A stretch of DNA of 37,795 nt from Acidobacteriota bacterium (GTDB lineage: Bacteria > Acidobacteriota > Terriglobia > Terriglobales > Acidobacteriaceae): assembly GCA_013290025.1 (NCBI GenBank), contig JABCYV010000015.1, forward strand, positions 1 through 37,795, read 5' to 3'. Below the pieces are notes generated by a model. The model saw only the letters and a list, made by a program, of their open reading frames with translations, did not search any database and was not told the origin of the DNA. Below, one piece after another: positions 9,415-19,116 of this stretch. A program made the translations under genes and the position numbers. Every line of letters begins with the position of its first letter. The stretch's first letter is position 1.

Positions 9415-9664
9415 GCCGCTCGTTCGCTTGGACGGGACCAATAGCGTGGGACGGCTCAGGGAAAACGAAGAAGTGAGAAGTTAGGACCTATCGTCGCCGT
9501 AGCCGGTCCCAACCCAGACAGTGCCGAGAATCGCAGACCCACAAGGACAGCGACCTTTGGTGCACGGGGGCACCGAGCGGGATGTACTACTGGAACCTTC
9601 CCTGTTCGTTCCAGAACCAAGACAATCGTGGTAACGCACCGAATTTCGATTGCTAGGAACTGGA
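9415..9664. other. Intergenic region with two inverted repeats
   Basis: This 250-base stretch has no convincing gene. It holds GGTGC/GCACC (9559-9563 and 9570-9574, 6-base loop) and CTGGAAC/GTTCCAG (9590-9596 and 9608-9614, 11-base loop). Both are perfect in their stems. No T-run follows either, so they are not clear terminators. They could be part of a structured leader for the secreted beta-helix-like gene that follows. Confidence 0.4.
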
Positions 9665-11197
9665 ATGATGAATCGAGCATTGGGTTGTCTTGCTGTGGCG
9701 GTTTGGATGATGTTGTCAGTTTCCGCATGGGCGTCGTGCACCGGAAGTGGCACGTCCTGGTCCTGTCCTGCAGGGGCGAGCGTTTCCGACGTACAGACCG
9801 CAGTTAGTTCAGCTACCGACGGGGCGACGATAACACTCTCAAACGGTTCCTATAGCTGGACGGGTTCAGGTCCGGTCCATTTGCAAAATTCCAAGGGCGT
9901 TACGATTATTTGCGCCACGGTGCATGGTTGCACGATTGTCAGTAGTGGGTTGATTTTTGACATGCCAGTTTGGTCAGGAACCATTACCAGCCTATACCGG
10001 ATATCGGGATTCAACCTGGTGCAAAACGGCGCGGGACAGTTCACGATCTGGTTCTGTAGTGGTGGTGGGTGTTCGGGCACCCTGACGCAAGTTCGTGTCG
10101 ACAACAATGATGTTACCGGAGCAACTGGATCATTCCTCTTGGTGCTGGGCGAATCGAAGAGTCTAACCAACATCTACGGAGTCATGGACCATAACAGCTT
10201 CCATGCTCCCGGCAGTATTGAAATTCTCTATATGCTCGGAGATACGAATCCTTCCCCACCTGTTCCCTCCCAGGGAACCGGGAACAACTTCTTCGTGGAA
10301 GATAACACCGTCACCGTCGCCACGATGACCAACGCCGGGCTTGGCTGCATGGACGGCTGGTCAAGCACGATGCGGGTAGTGTGGCGGCACAATATCACAA
10401 CCAATTGTCTGGTGACAGCGCACGGCGTTACGCACGCTGGCGGGCCAGACAACGTAGAACTGTACAACAACCAGATGATCGTGGGCCCTGGTGCTGTATC
10501 GCAGGGTTTTGCCGATTGCTACCGATGTTTTCATCATCAGGGGTCGGGAATGTTGGTCGCCTTCAACAACAGCTTTACCGGGTTCAGCGGCAAGAGTGGC
10601 GGGGCTCTCCAACTCTTGCATTATCGGGATTACAACGGTTCCATTGACGGGATGTTGCCTTATTGTGACGGTACTCAATCGAGAGATGGCAACCGCTCAC
10701 CCGTCACTACCAACCACGGCTATCCGTGTTGGCATCAGCCCGGACGAGATACGAATGGGAGGTACAAACCGCTGTACGCTTGGAATAATTACTGGTCGGA
10801 CACGCTTGCCCAGTTGACATTGACTTCTCCGGATGGAGCGTATGGCAACCCCGATTACCAGCCACAGCACGTGCAGGAAGGACGAGAATTTTACAACGCA
10901 GTTTCGGCGTCAGCGCAAAACTCTCCAAGTTCTCCATTTGATGGAACTATCGGCATGGGGTTCGGGAGCCTAGCCAATCGCCCGACGAGCTGTATGACTA
11001 ATTCAACCGAGAACGGCGCGGGCGTGGGTTATTTCGCAACAGATGACGGAGCGCAAGGAACTCTGTATACCTGCTCGGCAACCAACACTTGGACTGTTTA
11101 CTATACCCCCTATGTTTATCCGCACCCCTTGGCGAGTGGAGGAACGGGAACTGGAGACGTACAACCACCTCAAAACCTCCAAGCTATTGTGAATTGA
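9665..11197 (+). CDS. Secreted right-handed beta-helix (pectin-lyase-like) protein
   Basis: From ATG 9665 (AGGA at 9655-9658 is the ribosome binding site) this is 510 residues. ATG 9668 is an equally good start, while the in-frame TTG at 9650 is unlikely. A signal peptide runs to about SVSAWA. The mature part has many short Asn/Gly/Ser/Thr-rich strands such as VRVDNNDVTGATGSF, MDHNSFHAPGS, FFVEDNTVTV and VELYNNQMIV, a pattern typical of parallel beta-helix proteins (pectate lyase, rhamnogalacturonase and related folds). No lyase or hydrolase catalytic set is recognised. In this setting it could cut, bind or epimerise the exported polysaccharide. The fold is inferred from repeat character only. 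Confidence 0.6.
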   Translation: MMNRALGCLAVAVWMMLSVSAWASCTGSGTSWSCPAGASVSDVQTAVSSATDGATITLSNGSYSWTGSGPVHLQNSKGVTIICATVHGCTIVSSGLIFDMPVWSGTITSLYRISGFNLVQNGAGQFTIWFCSGGGCSGTLTQVRVDNNDVTGATGSFLLVLGESKSLTNIYGVMDHNSFHAPGSIEILYMLGDTNPSPPVPSQGTGNNFFVEDNTVTVATMTNAGLGCMDGWSSTMRVVWRHNITTNCLVTAHGVTHAGGPDNVELYNNQMIVGPGAVSQGFADCYRCFHHQGSGMLVAFNNSFTGFSGKSGGALQLLHYRDYNGSIDGMLPYCDGTQSRDGNRSPVTTNHGYPCWHQPGRDTNGRYKPLYAWNNYWSDTLAQLTLTSPDGAYGNPDYQPQHVQEGREFYNAVSASAQNSPSSPFDGTIGMGFGSLANRPTSCMTNSTENGAGVGYFATDDGAQGTLYTCSATNTWTVYYTPYVYPHPLASGGTGTGDVQPPQNLQAIVN

Positions 11198-11206
11198 TTT
11201 ATCGTC

Positions 11207-11246
11207 GGCTGGGATCTGAGTCTCATGGCACTCTCGATACCCAGCC
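11207..11246 (+). terminator. Possible hairpin after the beta-helix gene
   Basis: GGCTGGG at 11207-11213 pairs with CCCAGCC at 11240-11246. The stem can be extended inward by ATC/GAT with one bulged base. It begins 10 bases after the stop codon, where a terminator would be expected. No T-run follows, so it is weak evidence for intrinsic termination. Confidence 0.3.
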
Positions 11247-11461
11247 CTGATGCCAAAATGGTGCGGCTCGGTTCTAACTTCTGCGCTTCGTGACGGACCA
11301 AAACTCTTCATCCTCGGTCCGGGCTTGCCTCGGAATAACTACAGTTGCAATAAAATGGCTTGACTTCTCGAGACTTGTGCTTGGGGAGCGGTCATCGAGC
11401 CGCACGAATCGTCGATACACCTCAAACTCGATACGTGAAAACTGAAGCGGAAACTCGTTCG

Positions 11462-13099
11462 ATGGTAACTCCTGTGCAAAACGAAGACGTTACGACGGTG
11501 AACCTGTCGCTCCCAGAAGACCGGCATCACCACGATCAACGTTTTGCCGCTTCGGCAGAAGCTGTACTGGAGGCGGAACAGATCGCCACGTCTACGGAGG
11601 AAACTTACGGCGAGATTCTGAAGTCCTCGGCGCTAGTCGGGGGTTCGTCGGCACTGAACATTGTGATCCGAATTGTCCGCACGAAGGCTATGGCGTTTCT
11701 GCTTGGTCCGGCGGGCTTTGGCTTGGCTGGTCTCTATGGGGCCGTCGAAAGCTTTACTGAGAATGTTGCTGGAATGGGCATCAACAGCAGTGGAGTGCGT
11801 CAGATTGCCGAGGCGGTCGGTTCCAACGACAGTGAGCGGATCGCACAAACTGCCGCTGTACTACGACGAGCCTCGATCGTTCTCGGACTGCTAGGAACGG
11901 TTTTGCTCATCGTATTTTCACGTCAAGTGTCAACCTTGACTTTTGGAGACACAAAACACGTACCCGGGGTGTGCTTTCTGTCTATTGCCGTCTTTCTCCA
12001 ACTGGTGTCCTACGGCCAGGGCGCACTGATTCAGGGAACCAGGCGCATTGCGGATCTGGCCAAGATGACTGTGTTGGGCGCGGTCTTCGGTACCCTGGTC
12101 GGCGTGCCGGTGGTTTACTTCCTGCGGCAGGATGGGGTGGTGCCGTCACTGGTTTGTGTTGCGGCAACGGCTGTCATTACTTCCTGGTGGTATAGCCGGA
12201 AGATACCGATCAGCGCCCCGGTGATGACGGCTTCCCAGATCGCACAGGAAGCCGCGGCCCTTCTAAAGCTGGGCGCCGCGTTTATGGCCAGCGGCATGAT
12301 GTTAACCGGCATGGCCTATTTGATTCGGATTCTAGTCCTTCGCCGGGTTGGCTTTGAGGCAACCGGGTTATATCAATCGGCCTGGACTCTCGGCGGGCTC
12401 TATGTGGGATTCGTTATCCAGGCCATGGCTGCGGACTTTTACCCGCGTTTGACGGCCAGCGCAGCCGATGACACAGTCTGTAACCGTCTGGTCAACGAGC
12501 AGGTCAGGGTCGGCCTGTTATTGGCCGGGCCAGGTGTGATAGCGACGCTCACCTTTGCGCCACTCGTAATCGCCCTTTTTTATACGTCGAAGTTCGGCGC
12601 CGCGGTGGGTGTTCTGCGATGGATATGTCTTGGAACGACACTGCAAGTGGTGACCTGGCCAATGGGTTTCATCATCGTCGCCAAAGGCAGGCGCGCAATC
12701 TTTTTCTGGTCTGAGCTGGCATGCGCCGCCATATATGCTGTTCTGGCATGGTTCTGTGTCAGTTCGTTCGGTTTGAATGGCGCCGGCATTGCATTCTTCG
12801 GATACTGTCTGTTTCACGGCTTTCTGCACTATCCGATCGTCCACCGGTTGAGCGGATTTCGGTGGTCGTCGGCGAACAAGCGTACGGGTCTGTTTTTTCT
12901 TGGATCGATCGCAATCGTATTTTGCGGACTCCGGTTGCTCCCATTTGTGCCGGCTGTCTGCCTGGGTACGTTAGCTGCTGTTATCACCGGTGTTTACTCG
13001 ATTCGAGCCTTGTTCACCCTTGTACCCTGGAACCAGATTCCCCGGCCTTTGCGACGATTGATGATTGGGTTTGGTCTGGTCCCGAGGGCTGCCCGGTAG
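11462..13099 (+). CDS. MOP-superfamily polysaccharide flippase (Wzx-like), copy 1
   Basis: The frame is open from a TTG at 11360, but ATG 11462 is the more natural start (545 residues). A hydrophilic N-terminal extension of about 50 residues precedes ILKSSALVGGSSALNIVIR, the first membrane helix of an O-antigen translocase. About twelve or more hydrophobic segments follow, with AFLLGPAGFGLAGLYGAVES between helices 1 and 2, as in WzxE-like flippases. The protein would move lipid-linked repeat units from the cytoplasmic to the periplasmic side. It stands apart from flanking genes by 264 and 48 bases. A second flippase is at 29384. The long N-terminal extension is unusual. Confidence 0.85.
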   Translation: MVTPVQNEDVTTVNLSLPEDRHHHDQRFAASAEAVLEAEQIATSTEETYGEILKSSALVGGSSALNIVIRIVRTKAMAFLLGPAGFGLAGLYGAVESFTENVAGMGINSSGVRQIAEAVGSNDSERIAQTAAVLRRASIVLGLLGTVLLIVFSRQVSTLTFGDTKHVPGVCFLSIAVFLQLVSYGQGALIQGTRRIADLAKMTVLGAVFGTLVGVPVVYFLRQDGVVPSLVCVAATAVITSWWYSRKIPISAPVMTASQIAQEAAALLKLGAAFMASGMMLTGMAYLIRILVLRRVGFEATGLYQSAWTLGGLYVGFVIQAMAADFYPRLTASAADDTVCNRLVNEQVRVGLLLAGPGVIATLTFAPLVIALFYTSKFGAAVGVLRWICLGTTLQVVTWPMGFIIVAKGRRAIFFWSELACAAIYAVLAWFCVSSFGLNGAGIAFFGYCLFHGFLHYPIVHRLSGFRWSSANKRTGLFFLGSIAIVFCGLRLLPFVPAVCLGTLAAVITGVYSIRALFTLVPWNQIPRPLRRLMIGFGLVPRAAR

Positions 13100-13147
13100 C
13101 CAGGTAATGCAAGGTCTCTTACAACAACACCTCGGGCTGGCGACCAC

Positions 13148-13939
13148 ATGATGAATGACGGCGCAGGGCTAAGTGTGTCCCAGTTGGCGAGAAGAGCTCG
13201 AGGCAAGTATCAGCGGATCACCGCCCACTATCTTTCCCAGAGGCCATTTGCGATCAAGTCTCAAATTCCTATTGTTTCATTTACCTTCGATGATTTTCCC
13301 CGGTCGGCGCTGTTGACTGGCGGCGTAATTCTCCAATCCTTTGGACTAGCGGGTACCTATTACGCGTCGCTCGGTCTCATTGGAACGCAAAGCGATACAG
13401 GCGCCATGTTTCTTTTGGAGGACTTGAAGGCCCTCACGGCACAAGGGCACGAGTTAGGATGCCACACCTTCAATCATTGTCACGCGTGGAACACCAGTCC
13501 GCGCTTATTTGAAGAGTCAGTTATTGAGAACCGGAGAGTTCTGAGCACACTCATGCCCGCGACGTTTTTCAAGACATTGTCATACCCGGTAAGCGTGCCG
13601 CGGGGGCGGACGAAGCGGAGAGTCTCCGAGTACTTCGCTTGCTGTCGCGGCGGGGGGCAGACTTTTAATGCGGGCAAGGCAGATCTCAATTATCTTTCCG
13701 CTTTTTTCCTGGAGCAGGCCAGAGACAATCCCGCGGCAATAAAACACGTGATTGAACAGAATTCCAAAGCGAAAGGGTGGCTTATATTCGCGACGCACGA
13801 TATCAGTGAGCAGCCTACTCAGTGGGGATGCACTCCGGATTTCTTTGAAGATGTTGTTCAGCATTCGGTACATTCGGGTGCGCGCATTTTGCCGGTTTTC
13901 CAGGCGTACGAAGCCCTGGGTGGCAAAACTTCATCGTGA
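13148..13939 (+). CDS. NodB-type polysaccharide deacetylase
   Basis: This 263-residue protein has the NodB motifs in order: VSFTFDDF (Asp48-Asp49, catalytic base and metal ligand), GCHTFNHCHAW (His106 and His110, the HxxxH metal ligands), SYPVSVPRG (motif 3 region) and IFATHDISEQP (His217). The metal-binding triad is therefore intact. There is no signal peptide, so it probably acts in the cytosol on lipid-linked or nucleotide-linked N-acetyl sugars, or is exported in another way. Two more proteins with NodB-like features are encoded at 19117 and 30941. ATG 13151 is an alternative start. A good hairpin terminator follows the stop. Confidence 0.85.
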   Translation: MMNDGAGLSVSQLARRARGKYQRITAHYLSQRPFAIKSQIPIVSFTFDDFPRSALLTGGVILQSFGLAGTYYASLGLIGTQSDTGAMFLLEDLKALTAQGHELGCHTFNHCHAWNTSPRLFEESVIENRRVLSTLMPATFFKTLSYPVSVPRGRTKRRVSEYFACCRGGGQTFNAGKADLNYLSAFFLEQARDNPAAIKHVIEQNSKAKGWLIFATHDISEQPTQWGCTPDFFEDVVQHSVHSGARILPVFQAYEALGGKTSS

Positions 13940-13965
13940 GATTCCAATGCAACAACCCGGCAAAA

Positions 13966-13992
13966 TGGGGCTGCGCAGGCAATACAGCCCCA
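13966..13992 (+). terminator. Probable rho-independent terminator
   Basis: TGGGGCTG at 13966-13973 and CAGCCCCA at 13985-13992 form a perfect 8-base-pair GC-rich stem with an 11-base loop, followed by the T-rich tail ATTGTTATATT. It lies 26 bases after the deacetylase stop and 160 bases before the next gene, which suggests a transcription unit boundary here. Confidence 0.5.
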
Positions 13993-14153
13993 ATTGTTAT
14001 ATTCAGGTCAGTGCGTGTTGCATGGCAAGAATTTCAGACGAATTTTCACCGATTGCGCCATTTGAGCCTCGCGATCTTTGAATTCGATTCCTTCGACCGG
14101 CCTTGCGAATTTACTACGATGTCCTCGGTATTTCCCGTTCTAAGGCATAACCG

Positions 14154-15506
14154 ATGACCCCACAACAGCGAAGCGACAGGTCGGGGCAAGTCACCTTTCC
14201 TGACGGCGATGGACATGCACAGCCGGGAGCCCTGGATGGCATGACGATCATGCGATATGCGCATATCTATCGCGACCGGAGATCCGGAGGAGTTGAGCAG
14301 TATTTGCGTCTGTTAGATCAAGCTCTGCTGCAGAGGCATCGGCTTACGGTGCTGCAAGTGTACTTGACCACGGACGAACGAAATGACGTAATTGAAATTC
14401 AGAATGTCGGACTGGGCCGCATCTTGTGGGTGCCAGTAGCAATGCGCCAATCGACGTCCATCCTCTCCGATCTGCCGAAGCGAGTCGGACAACTATATCG
14501 TCGAGCTCTCAAACTTTCACGCGTGGAAGCGAAAGGACAAAGCCACGCAATAATGTCCTCGATAAGAAATCTGGTGCGACACAATGCCGGCCACTTCCGT
14601 TATAGGACAATGATATTGAGTGATCACTTATGCCGGATACTCGAAACGCACCATGTTAATTTGCTCGCGCTTCACTGGTCGAGCTACGAGACCGGCGATT
14701 TGATTGCTTGTGCTCTGAAACGCGGAATTCCTTTCGTCTTCGTGAATCACTTTGACAATGGTCGGCTGTCTTCGGGCCCAATACGCACTTGGATAGCTCA
14801 TGCCGAGGCGATTGGAACTGTCTCGGACCAAGGAGTTCCCAGCGAGTTCCGCGATCGGTACGTCAACCTGTCGGATGCGATTGATATCAACTTCTTTTCT
14901 CCCATGAAGGCTGTCGCTGAACAGAGTCCTGCCCGTCCAATCATCCTATTGCCAGCGCGAGTCGAGGTGGGTAAAGGTCATCGTGACTTGCTAAAGGCGG
15001 CGCGGGTCCTGAACGAGCGAGGTGTACAGTTTGATCTTTGGTTCGCGGGTGCCGTTGAGTCTCAACGTCTGCAGCGGGAACTGCTCAGCTCCGTAGCTGC
15101 GATTGGTATGGGAAAGAACGTTTGCTTTCTGGGCGAGAAGACACCAGAGCAGATTCGAGACTGTTATGCAACGAGCTCGATCGTTGTTCTTCCCACATAC
15201 TCCGAAGGGCTGGGCCGAGTTGTTCTCGAAGCGCAGGCCATGAATAAGCCCGTTGTGGCTTACGAATGTGGTGGAACGCCGGACGCGCTCCTGCCCGACC
15301 AGAGCGGGTTTCTGGTGAAAAAGGGCGATGTTCTGACTTTGGCGAATAAGCTCAACTTTCTTCTTACAAACGAAGAAGAAAGGCGACGTATGGGTGATCG
15401 AGGCAGGGAGTTCGTCTCTCGTAAGTTCGGCCTTTCCGGGTTGGTTCAGCGTCACGAAGCCTTCTACATGCAGGCACTGGCCGGGCGTTCCGTTAAAGTC
15501 CCCTGA
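14154..15506 (+). CDS. GT4-family glycosyltransferase
   Basis: This 450-residue protein has a GT-B fold. The N-terminal domain core begins MTIMRYAHIYRDRRSGG, so ATG 14241 (421 residues) may be the true start; the preceding 29 residues look unstructured. The C-terminal domain has LLPARVEVGKGHRDLLKAA, and LPTYSEGLGRVVLEAQAM contains the retaining GT4 signature ExxxxxxxE, followed by KPVVAYECGGTPD. It transfers a sugar from a nucleotide donor with retention of configuration. The leader of 214 bases and the upstream hairpin suggest it opens the transcription unit that runs to about 22.2 kb. Donor and acceptor are unknown. Confidence 0.9.
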   Translation: MTPQQRSDRSGQVTFPDGDGHAQPGALDGMTIMRYAHIYRDRRSGGVEQYLRLLDQALLQRHRLTVLQVYLTTDERNDVIEIQNVGLGRILWVPVAMRQSTSILSDLPKRVGQLYRRALKLSRVEAKGQSHAIMSSIRNLVRHNAGHFRYRTMILSDHLCRILETHHVNLLALHWSSYETGDLIACALKRGIPFVFVNHFDNGRLSSGPIRTWIAHAEAIGTVSDQGVPSEFRDRYVNLSDAIDINFFSPMKAVAEQSPARPIILLPARVEVGKGHRDLLKAARVLNERGVQFDLWFAGAVESQRLQRELLSSVAAIGMGKNVCFLGEKTPEQIRDCYATSSIVVLPTYSEGLGRVVLEAQAMNKPVVAYECGGTPDALLPDQSGFLVKKGDVLTLANKLNFLLTNEEERRRMGDRGREFVSRKFGLSGLVQRHEAFYMQALAGRSVKVP

Positions 15507-15598
15507 CGCTTTTGGGGTGAAGTACTGGTGCTGAAGTCGTCCGTTGCAAGCCTGGAGGTCGCATTAGCACAACAAACAAATCGCTTCGCATTCTGTAC

Positions 15599-17971
15599 GT
15601 GTCATCTTTCTGGCCTGAAAAGGTAGCCGAGGGCGCGGAAGGCGTCCGCCGTGGAGGTTCCCAGCTACGATCGCTCGCCGTGTTGAGGGCCCTACAGGAG
15701 ATAGGAAATGTGCAAGTTCTGGCCCTGCACGACGAGGGTACGAACGGGGACGGCGTCCCAGACTTGAGTTGCGAGTCCTCGCAGCCATTCAACTGCGCGA
15801 TGAAGCAGCGGCCGAGCAGGGGATTGATCGAAAAGTTGCGTTGGACGTTTGACCCGACGAGCAATTATCCGTTTGGATATGGCGTGGATGCGACTGCGAG
15901 GCGTCGGGTTCTGTCCAGCCTAGACAAGTTCGATCTGGTCTGGTTCTTCAAGTTGCGCTCTGCGGACATGTTTCCGAACTCGGCCTGGCCCCGCTCGGTA
16001 CTAGACATCGACGACTTACCCAGCACCTGGCACCAGACCACTCTGGAAACCGATATTGGCCTGACGGAACGCTTTCTTACCCTCAGGAGGCTTCACAGCT
16101 GGAGACGGCGGGAGAAGCTCTTAGGAGAGAGATTCACATCGCTGTCGGTTTGCAGCCAGGAGGACAAGCAATATCTTAGGCGCCTGGGAGTGCAGGCCCC
16201 TATTCAGGTGATTCCCAACGGGTTTGAAAGGCCCGTGAGCGAACCAATCCGCCATCCGGCAACTCCTCCAAGGATCGGATTCATTGGTTTGTTCGATCAC
16301 TTCGCGAATGTCGACGGTATCCGCTGGTTCATCGAGAAATGCTGGCCGCTCATCAAACGGGAGGTACCGGATGCTCGCCTAAGACTGGCTGGCCCGGGAA
16401 GCGACGGACGTGTTCGGTCTCTGGGTCCGGATATCGACGGACTGGGGTGGTTGACGAATCCAGAGGAGGAAATTACGACCTGGTCTGTGATGGCGATACC
16501 CATACGGCTCGGGGCCGGCACCCGTATCAAGATCGCTCACGGCTTCAGCCGGAAATGCCCGATCGTGTCAACCTCATTTGGAGCGTACGGTTATCCCGTG
16601 CAATCAGGACGCGAAATTTACCTGGCGGACTCAGCTGAGGCTTTCTCCGCAGCGTGTGTTGCCGCAATTCGCAAGCCAGAAGAGGCGGCACAAATAGCCG
16701 AACGGGCCTGGAATGCGTTCTTAGAGAAGTGGACCTGGAACGCAATCTCTCCTTCAGTTTGGGCGGCGGCGGAAGAATGTCTGCAGCTTGAACGCCACCG
16801 CCGCGCGAGCGCAGGCCGGAATGTGGAGCCAGCGATCAGTGTGTCCAGTATGCCAGCGGAATGGCCGGTTCCGACAGACGTGAGGAAAGGCGTGCCACTG
16901 GTGAGCATAGTGACGCCGGTATACAACGAAGCCGAATATCTCCCGCAGTGTATTGAGAGCGTTCTCGGCCAGACATACACCAACTGGGATTACACCATTG
17001 TAGATAATTGCAGTACCGACGGATCGGCGGAAATTGTGCGGAAATACGCAGCGGCGGACTCGCGAATCCGACTTGTACAGAACAAGGACTTTCTGCAAGC
17101 AATCCCCAATCACAACGCTGCATTGCGTTACGTATCTCCGCAAAGTAAATACTGCAAAATCTTGTTTGGGGACGACTGGATGTTCCCCGGCTGTCTGGAT
17201 CAGATGGTGGGCCTGGCGGAAGAGCAACCATCGGTTGGTATTGTCGGTGCGTACAGCCTCCAAGACGAGCGCGTAATGTGGTCAGGGCTTCCCTATCCTT
17301 GTCGCAAAATATCTGGTCGCGAGATATGTCGGCGCCTGTTTCTGGAAGGCCTATACGTTTTCGGGTCAGCTACTAGTGTGCTTTACCGGACTGATCTGGT
17401 ACGGGGCCGTGAACCATTCTTTAACGAGTCGAACTTCCATGCAGACTCAGAGGCGTGCATAGTGCTGCTCAAGAATTCAGACTTCGGATTTGTCCACCAG
17501 GTCTTAACCTTTCAGAGAATGCGTTCTGCCTCGCTTACCACTTTTTCCAGCGATGTCAACACCTACAGAGCTGGCAAACTGCAAGAATTGATGTTGCACG
17601 GTCGAGATTTCCTTAGCCCGGAAGAATTTGACACCTGCGTGCATCGGCTGCTCACGGGTTACTACGAGAACCTTGTAGGGGCGATTTGGAGGCGTCGCGA
17701 TAGAAAATATTGGGCATATCACAGGCAAAAGCTGACCGATATCGGAGTCGGGTTCAGCCGCAGACGTCTGGCGACAGTTGCGCTCTCAAAGTTGTTCGGC
17801 GCTCTTCTAAACCCAAAAAACAGCATCGAGAAATTCATTGGAATAAGGAAAGAAGCGAAACAGGCGCAATTGGGGCGCAGAGTCCAGGATAACGTTGGGA
17901 CCTGTGCTGACAAACCTAAGTTCGGCATGTCTTCGCAATGGAAAGCATTCAAACATGGCGGGAGAACGTGA
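15599..17971 (+). CDS. GT4-GT2 bifunctional glycosyltransferase fusion
   Basis: This 790-residue protein joins a GT-B domain (about 1-400) with [19 protein letters not shown] and [20 protein letters not shown] to a GT-A family 2 domain (from about 435) with [32 protein letters not shown] and LFGDDWMFP. The two domains probably add consecutive sugars. The start is uncertain: GTG 15599 cuts off the expected first beta strand, which is encoded just upstream as [14 protein letters not shown]. The frame is open back to 15521 with no ATG, GTG or TTG before 15599, but a GGAGGT at 15554-15559 precedes an ATT at 15563, so ATT initiation (802 residues) is possible. The next gene overlaps its end. Confidence 0.88.
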   Translation: MSSFWPEKVAEGAEGVRRGGSQLRSLAVLRALQEIGNVQVLALHDEGTNGDGVPDLSCESSQPFNCAMKQRPSRGLIEKLRWTFDPTSNYPFGYGVDATARRRVLSSLDKFDLVWFFKLRSADMFPNSAWPRSVLDIDDLPSTWHQTTLETDIGLTERFLTLRRLHSWRRREKLLGERFTSLSVCSQEDKQYLRRLGVQAPIQVIPNGFERPVSEPIRHPATPPRIGFIGLFDHFANVDGIRWFIEKCWPLIKREVPDARLRLAGPGSDGRVRSLGPDIDGLGWLTNPEEEITTWSVMAIPIRLGAGTRIKIAHGFSRKCPIVSTSFGAYGYPVQSGREIYLADSAEAFSAACVAAIRKPEEAAQIAERAWNAFLEKWTWNAISPSVWAAAEECLQLERHRRASAGRNVEPAISVSSMPAEWPVPTDVRKGVPLVSIVTPVYNEAEYLPQCIESVLGQTYTNWDYTIVDNCSTDGSAEIVRKYAAADSRIRLVQNKDFLQAIPNHNAALRYVSPQSKYCKILFGDDWMFPGCLDQMVGLAEEQPSVGIVGAYSLQDERVMWSGLPYPCRKISGREICRRLFLEGLYVFGSATSVLYRTDLVRGREPFFNESNFHADSEACIVLLKNSDFGFVHQVLTFQRMRSASLTTFSSDVNTYRAGKLQELMLHGRDFLSPEEFDTCVHRLLTGYYENLVGAIWRRRDRKYWAYHRQKLTDIGVGFSRRRLATVALSKLFGALLNPKNSIEKFIGIRKEAKQAQLGRRVQDNVGTCADKPKFGMSSQWKAFKHGGRT

Positions 17972-19110
17972 GCTTCAGAAGCAAACCAAAAGTCGGCGAC
18001 TGGGTTGAGGTCCGCAGCAAGGAAGAAATCCTGCGCACGCTTGACGCCCAGGGGCAACTAGACAGCATGCCGTTCATGCCCGAAATGTTTGTCTTCTGCG
18101 GCCGGAGATTTCGCATTTACAAGCGGGCACACAAGACCTGTGACACTGTATTCCCGATTCGCGGACGCCGTGTCAGCCGTGCAGTTCATCTCGAGACCCG
18201 TTGCGATGGATCGGCGCACGGCGGATGTCAGGCAGGCTGCCTTGTTTTCTGGAAAGAGGAATGGCTGAAACCCGTCGGCGACAATTCACCGTTAACTTCT
18301 GGCCCGGGCCATCACGCCCATTTTAGTATCGTAAATACAGCGCCTGGAGGCCCATGTACAGAAGCAGGGGTGTGGGCTGGCGCCGAATCCACAGTTCCGT
18401 CCGGCGAAACGCCCACTTACGTCTGCCAGGCTACGAGATTGCCCTATGCGTCGACTGATCTGGAATGGTGGGACGTTCGGCAGTATGTCGAAGACTATCT
18501 CTCCGGCAATGTGGGGCTCGGCCGGGTTGTTAGGGGCCTGATCTTTTCTATCTTTTACAACCTCAGCCAGGCCGGCATTGGACTGGGGCCGACAATGCGC
18601 TGGTTCTACGAAAGGATTTGCTGGCTTTGGGGCGCCTCGCGGTTCCCGCGCGCCAGCGGAAACATCGCTGGGGGACAGCCTACTCCGTCCGTAGGGCTGA
18701 ATCTGCAACCCGGAGAACTGGTGCGGGTGAAGTCCCACCAGGAAATTCTTCGCACCCTAACTGCAGGGAGCAAGAACCGGGGCATGTCATGGGATGCTGA
18801 GATGGTTCCTTATTGTGGCGGAACTTATCGAGTACTCAAGCGGGTCGCAAGGATCCTGGACGAGAAGACTGGAAAGATGCAGGACATGAAAAATCCATGC
18901 ATCATTCTCGATACGGTGGTTTGCCAGGCCCGTTACAGTGGATGCCGCATGTTTTGTCCCAGGAGCATCTATCCGTACTGGCGTGAGATCTGGCTGGAGC
19001 GGGTCGGACCAAACGCTAGCGCCGACAGCTCGGACGAAAGAGTAGTTTCAGCCCCATTATCCGCGCTGGCGGTTCCCCCTGCGCAAGCGATGCCGGCCAC
19101 GGAACGTTAA
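17938..19110 (+). CDS. Unrecognised protein with duplicated five-cysteine domain
   Basis: I do not recognise a named family. The 390-residue protein has two copies of one domain, at about residues 19-113 and 258-357. Each begins with a beta-rich stretch ([16 protein letters not shown] versus [16 protein letters not shown]), which could be SH3-like. Each has five cysteines in matching places (54, 68, 89, 97, 101 and 293, 321, 329, 336, 340) and ends in a Trp-rich tail ([10 protein letters not shown] versus [10 protein letters not shown]). The middle part has [17 protein letters not shown] and a hydrophobic stretch near 195-215. Metal or iron-sulfur binding is possible but unproven. GTG 17968, which overlaps the upstream stop as GTGA, is an alternative start. 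It lies inside a glycosyltransferase operon. Confidence 0.8.
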   Translation: MESIQTWRENVSFRSKPKVGDWVEVRSKEEILRTLDAQGQLDSMPFMPEMFVFCGRRFRIYKRAHKTCDTVFPIRGRRVSRAVHLETRCDGSAHGGCQAGCLVFWKEEWLKPVGDNSPLTSGPGHHAHFSIVNTAPGGPCTEAGVWAGAESTVPSGETPTYVCQATRLPYASTDLEWWDVRQYVEDYLSGNVGLGRVVRGLIFSIFYNLSQAGIGLGPTMRWFYERICWLWGASRFPRASGNIAGGQPTPSVGLNLQPGELVRVKSHQEILRTLTAGSKNRGMSWDAEMVPYCGGTYRVLKRVARILDEKTGKMQDMKNPCIILDTVVCQARYSGCRMFCPRSIYPYWREIWLERVGPNASADSSDERVVSAPLSALAVPPAQAMPATER

Positions 19111-19116
19111 TCTCGC

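Noticed and set aside
9480-9540. Possible c-di-GMP (GEMM) riboswitch, from TCGTCGCCGTAGCCGGT
   Set aside because: Only a short piece resembles the conserved end of that motif; the GCAAA and GACGCAAAGCC elements are not there. A covariance-model search would settle it.
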